A stretch of 64,000 nucleotides of DNA, from the NCBI GenBank assembly GCA_964577275.1, contig CAZNYR010000003.1, positions 19,861 to 83,860 of the forward strand, written 5' to 3'. Below are positions 62,746-64,000 of the stretch, piece after piece; the stretch's first letter is position 1, and the number at the start of each line of letters is the position of its first letter. The position numbers and the translations under genes are program-made. The notes beneath the pieces were generated by a model. It did not search any database and had not been told where the DNA came from. It saw nothing but the letters and a program-made list of their open reading frames with translations. The stretch is from UBA2561 sp964577275 (GTDB lineage: Bacteria; Bacteroidota; Bacteroidia; Cytophagales; Thermoflexibacteraceae).

Positions 62746-63771
62746 TTAAGAAGGTTTTTCATTATAAATGACCTGTAAAACGGTTTGTCCTACGGCTTTA
62801 AGTGTCTGTTTATCAATTACTTGAATATTATCATCGTGTGTATGCCAATATTTCCCGAAATAACTCGGAGAGTTCGGGTCGTGTTGGATAATATCAATCA
62901 TCGGGATTTTTGCATACCGATTCACGTAGGTGTGGTCATCTGTAATTGCGCCTGTTTGTTCATGCACAAAAAAACTTCCATATCCGATTTTTTCTGCCGT
63001 TTTCCAGACTTTCAGAACGATATGGGAGGCATATTCCATCGAAATACCTTCCTGATAAAATTTGGCATCTTTTGCCCCAACCATGTCCAATAAAATACCA
63101 TAATTGGCTGAATAATTGGGTTTATGAAAATTTTTGCTCCAATACTGCGACCCTAAGCACCACGTATCGGGCTGATAATCCATCCCTTCGGGCTGTCCGT
63201 AATCTTCGGCATCAAAAAAAATGACATCCACACCGACCGTAGCTTTTGCGTCATTTTGTAATACACGCATAATTTCTAACAATATGCCCACGCCACTTGC
63301 GCCGTCATTTGCGCCATCAATGGCTTTTTCACGATTCTCGGTATCTTGGTCTGCAAACGGACGGCTGTCCCAGTGTGCCGCCAAAAGTATTCGTCTTGAG
63401 GCATTGGGCTTAAAACTGGCAATAATATTTTTGGATTCTAACTTGGTGCCACTAAATGCCGTGGCGATAAAATCTTGTTCTATGACCTGTAAACCCATAT
63501 TCCGAAGAGTTTCGACAAGGTATTTTCCGCAGGATTGGTGGGCAGGCGTATTTGGGACACGAGGACCAAATTCGACTTGTTTTTCGATGAAATAAAACGC
63601 CGAATCAGGATTGAAATCAGGAGTGGATTGCATCATAATTTCCGTTGATTCAGCCTGTTGTTGCAATTCTTCCAAACCTTCTACTTTCCCTGTTTCTGCG
63701 GTTTTGCCACAGGACATCAATCCTAAAATACAACTAAAAATAATTCCTCGTAAAGCCATCGAATTTTTCAT
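62746..63771 (-). CDS. M28-family lipoprotein, glutaminyl-peptide cyclotransferase-like
   Basis: About 341 residues from ATG 63771. Lipobox in SMALRGIIFSCILGLMSC. Zn-binding pattern: RILLAAHWDSRPFADQDTEN (His/Asp), DGANDGASGVGILLEIM (Asp), VDVIFFDAEDYGQPEGMDYQ (Glu-Asp) and, near the C-terminus, DIIQHDPNSPSYFGKYWHTH. In this phylum such proteins act as glutaminyl cyclases, forming pyroglutamate at N-termini of exported proteins after signal cleavage. The longer frame to 63807 adds a weak leader. Consistent with the many AQ/Q-start mature proteins in the window. Confidence 0.85.
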   Translation of the reverse strand: MKNSMALRGIIFSCILGLMSCGKTAETGKVEGLEELQQQAESTEIMMQSTPDFNPDSAFYFIEKQVEFGPRVPNTPAHQSCGKYLVETLRNMGLQVIEQDFIATAFSGTKLESKNIIASFKPNASRRILLAAHWDSRPFADQDTENREKAIDGANDGASGVGILLEIMRVLQNDAKATVGVDVIFFDAEDYGQPEGMDYQPDTWCLGSQYWSKNFHKPNYSANYGILLDMVGAKDAKFYQEGISMEYASHIVLKVWKTAEKIGYGSFFVHEQTGAITDDHTYVNRYAKIPMIDIIQHDPNSPSYFGKYWHTHDDNIQVIDKQTLKAVGQTVLQVIYNEKPS

Positions 63772-63879
63772 GATTTGAATAAATTTATACCGTTTGTTTG
63801 AGGTCAAAAGTACATAAAAAATAAAAGCCTTAAAAATGCTTAAAAAGCAAACTCTTGAAAATCAACAAGTTAAATCAAA

Positions 63880-64000
63880 TTAATTTTTTGTGTTGCGTAA
63901 ATTTTCTATCGCCTCAAGGGTTAAATTTGTAATTTTTGATATGAAAGTATTACTTGCTCCCTCGATAATCGCATTTTTCGCAATTTCAAGATTTCTTTCA
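63880..64000 (-). CDS. Partial Rpn-like protein, C-terminal end
   Basis: About 40 codons, running off the right edge. The visible end reads ERNLEIAKNAIIEGASNTFI followed by a helical tail ending NLRNTKN. This matches the C-terminal helical tail typical of Rpn/PD-(D/E)XK transposase-like proteins, like the one at 50800-51864. The rest lies outside the window, so identity is tentative. Confidence 0.6.
   Translation of the reverse strand, partial: ERNLEIAKNAIIEGASNTFISKITNLTLEAIENLRNTKN

Noticed and set aside
1..64000. Prophage, conjugative element or insertion sequence
   Set aside because: No integrase, capsid, relaxase, or terminal-repeat-bounded transposase was seen; the Rpn genes are the only transposase-like ones, and they lack clear ends.

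Overview
The window looks like a draft chromosome segment of an AT-rich member of the Bacteroidota, most likely the Cytophagia/Cytophagales. This is inferred from gene content: a SusC/SusD-type outer-membrane nutrient operon, a TPR/PD40/OmpA protein resembling PorE of the type IX secretion system, a DUF5686 outer-membrane protein, TPR-SpoIIE phosphatases, a glutaminyl-cyclase-like M28 lipoprotein, DUF983, and promoter-like TAnnTTTG boxes typical of this phylum. Two 10-N assembly gaps are present (11192-11201 and 14139-14148). No rRNA, tRNA, CRISPR array or insertion sequence was recognised.

Layout. 1-4408: cell-envelope cluster on the minus strand (partial LysM protein, TPR protein, small LysM-like lipoprotein, large SLT/LysM lytic transglycosylase). 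4735-8807: minus-strand SpoIIE phosphatase, efflux adaptor lipoprotein, rhomboid protease and CBS-pair protein. 8993-10444: plus-strand DUF4337 protein and DapD. 10562-13482: minus-strand PyrR-like phosphoribosyltransferase and NhaC antiporter (the latter broken by an N gap), then a two-TM coiled-coil protein. 13483-14508: a 1-kb gene-free stretch with a candidate small RNA and an assembly gap. 14509-15707: FixH and TauE/SafE-like protein without ccoNOP nearby. 15781-31179: polyphosphate kinase, PorE-like protein, a membrane protein, Cmk, AsmA-like protein, secreted lipase, AroB, RecQ, DinB-like protein and a secreted transglutaminase-like protein. 31234-41638: TolC, two convergent TPR-SpoIIE phosphatases, a C-terminal processing protease, a WYL regulator, DUF983 and a secreted protein of unknown function. 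41695-44125: a restriction-modification methylase that appears split by a frameshift. 44438-50401: DUF5686 outer-membrane protein, DacB, a small secreted protein and kynureninase. 50800-51864: Rpn nuclease/transposase-like gene next to GC-rich hairpin repeats. 51987-59787: a five-gene SusC-SusD-DUF5004-DUF4961(?)-SusE/F operon, with no glycoside hydrolase or regulator beside it. 60106-64000: RelA/SpoT, an M28 glutaminyl-cyclase-like lipoprotein and the 3' end of a second Rpn-like gene.

How it works together. Most genes are housekeeping or envelope functions in short operons. The most coherent system is the SusCD operon. It has a recognisable promoter and an upstream tandem direct repeat (15 bp, exact, 21 bp apart) suited to an activator. 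Three SpoIIE/PP2C phosphatases sharing one catalytic module suggest several parallel stress or partner-switch signalling inputs. A recurrent intergenic motif close to TTGATTWTCAGnnAATTAT is found about a dozen times, always in the same orientation, usually just beyond the 3' end of minus-strand genes; none of the annotated features explains it.
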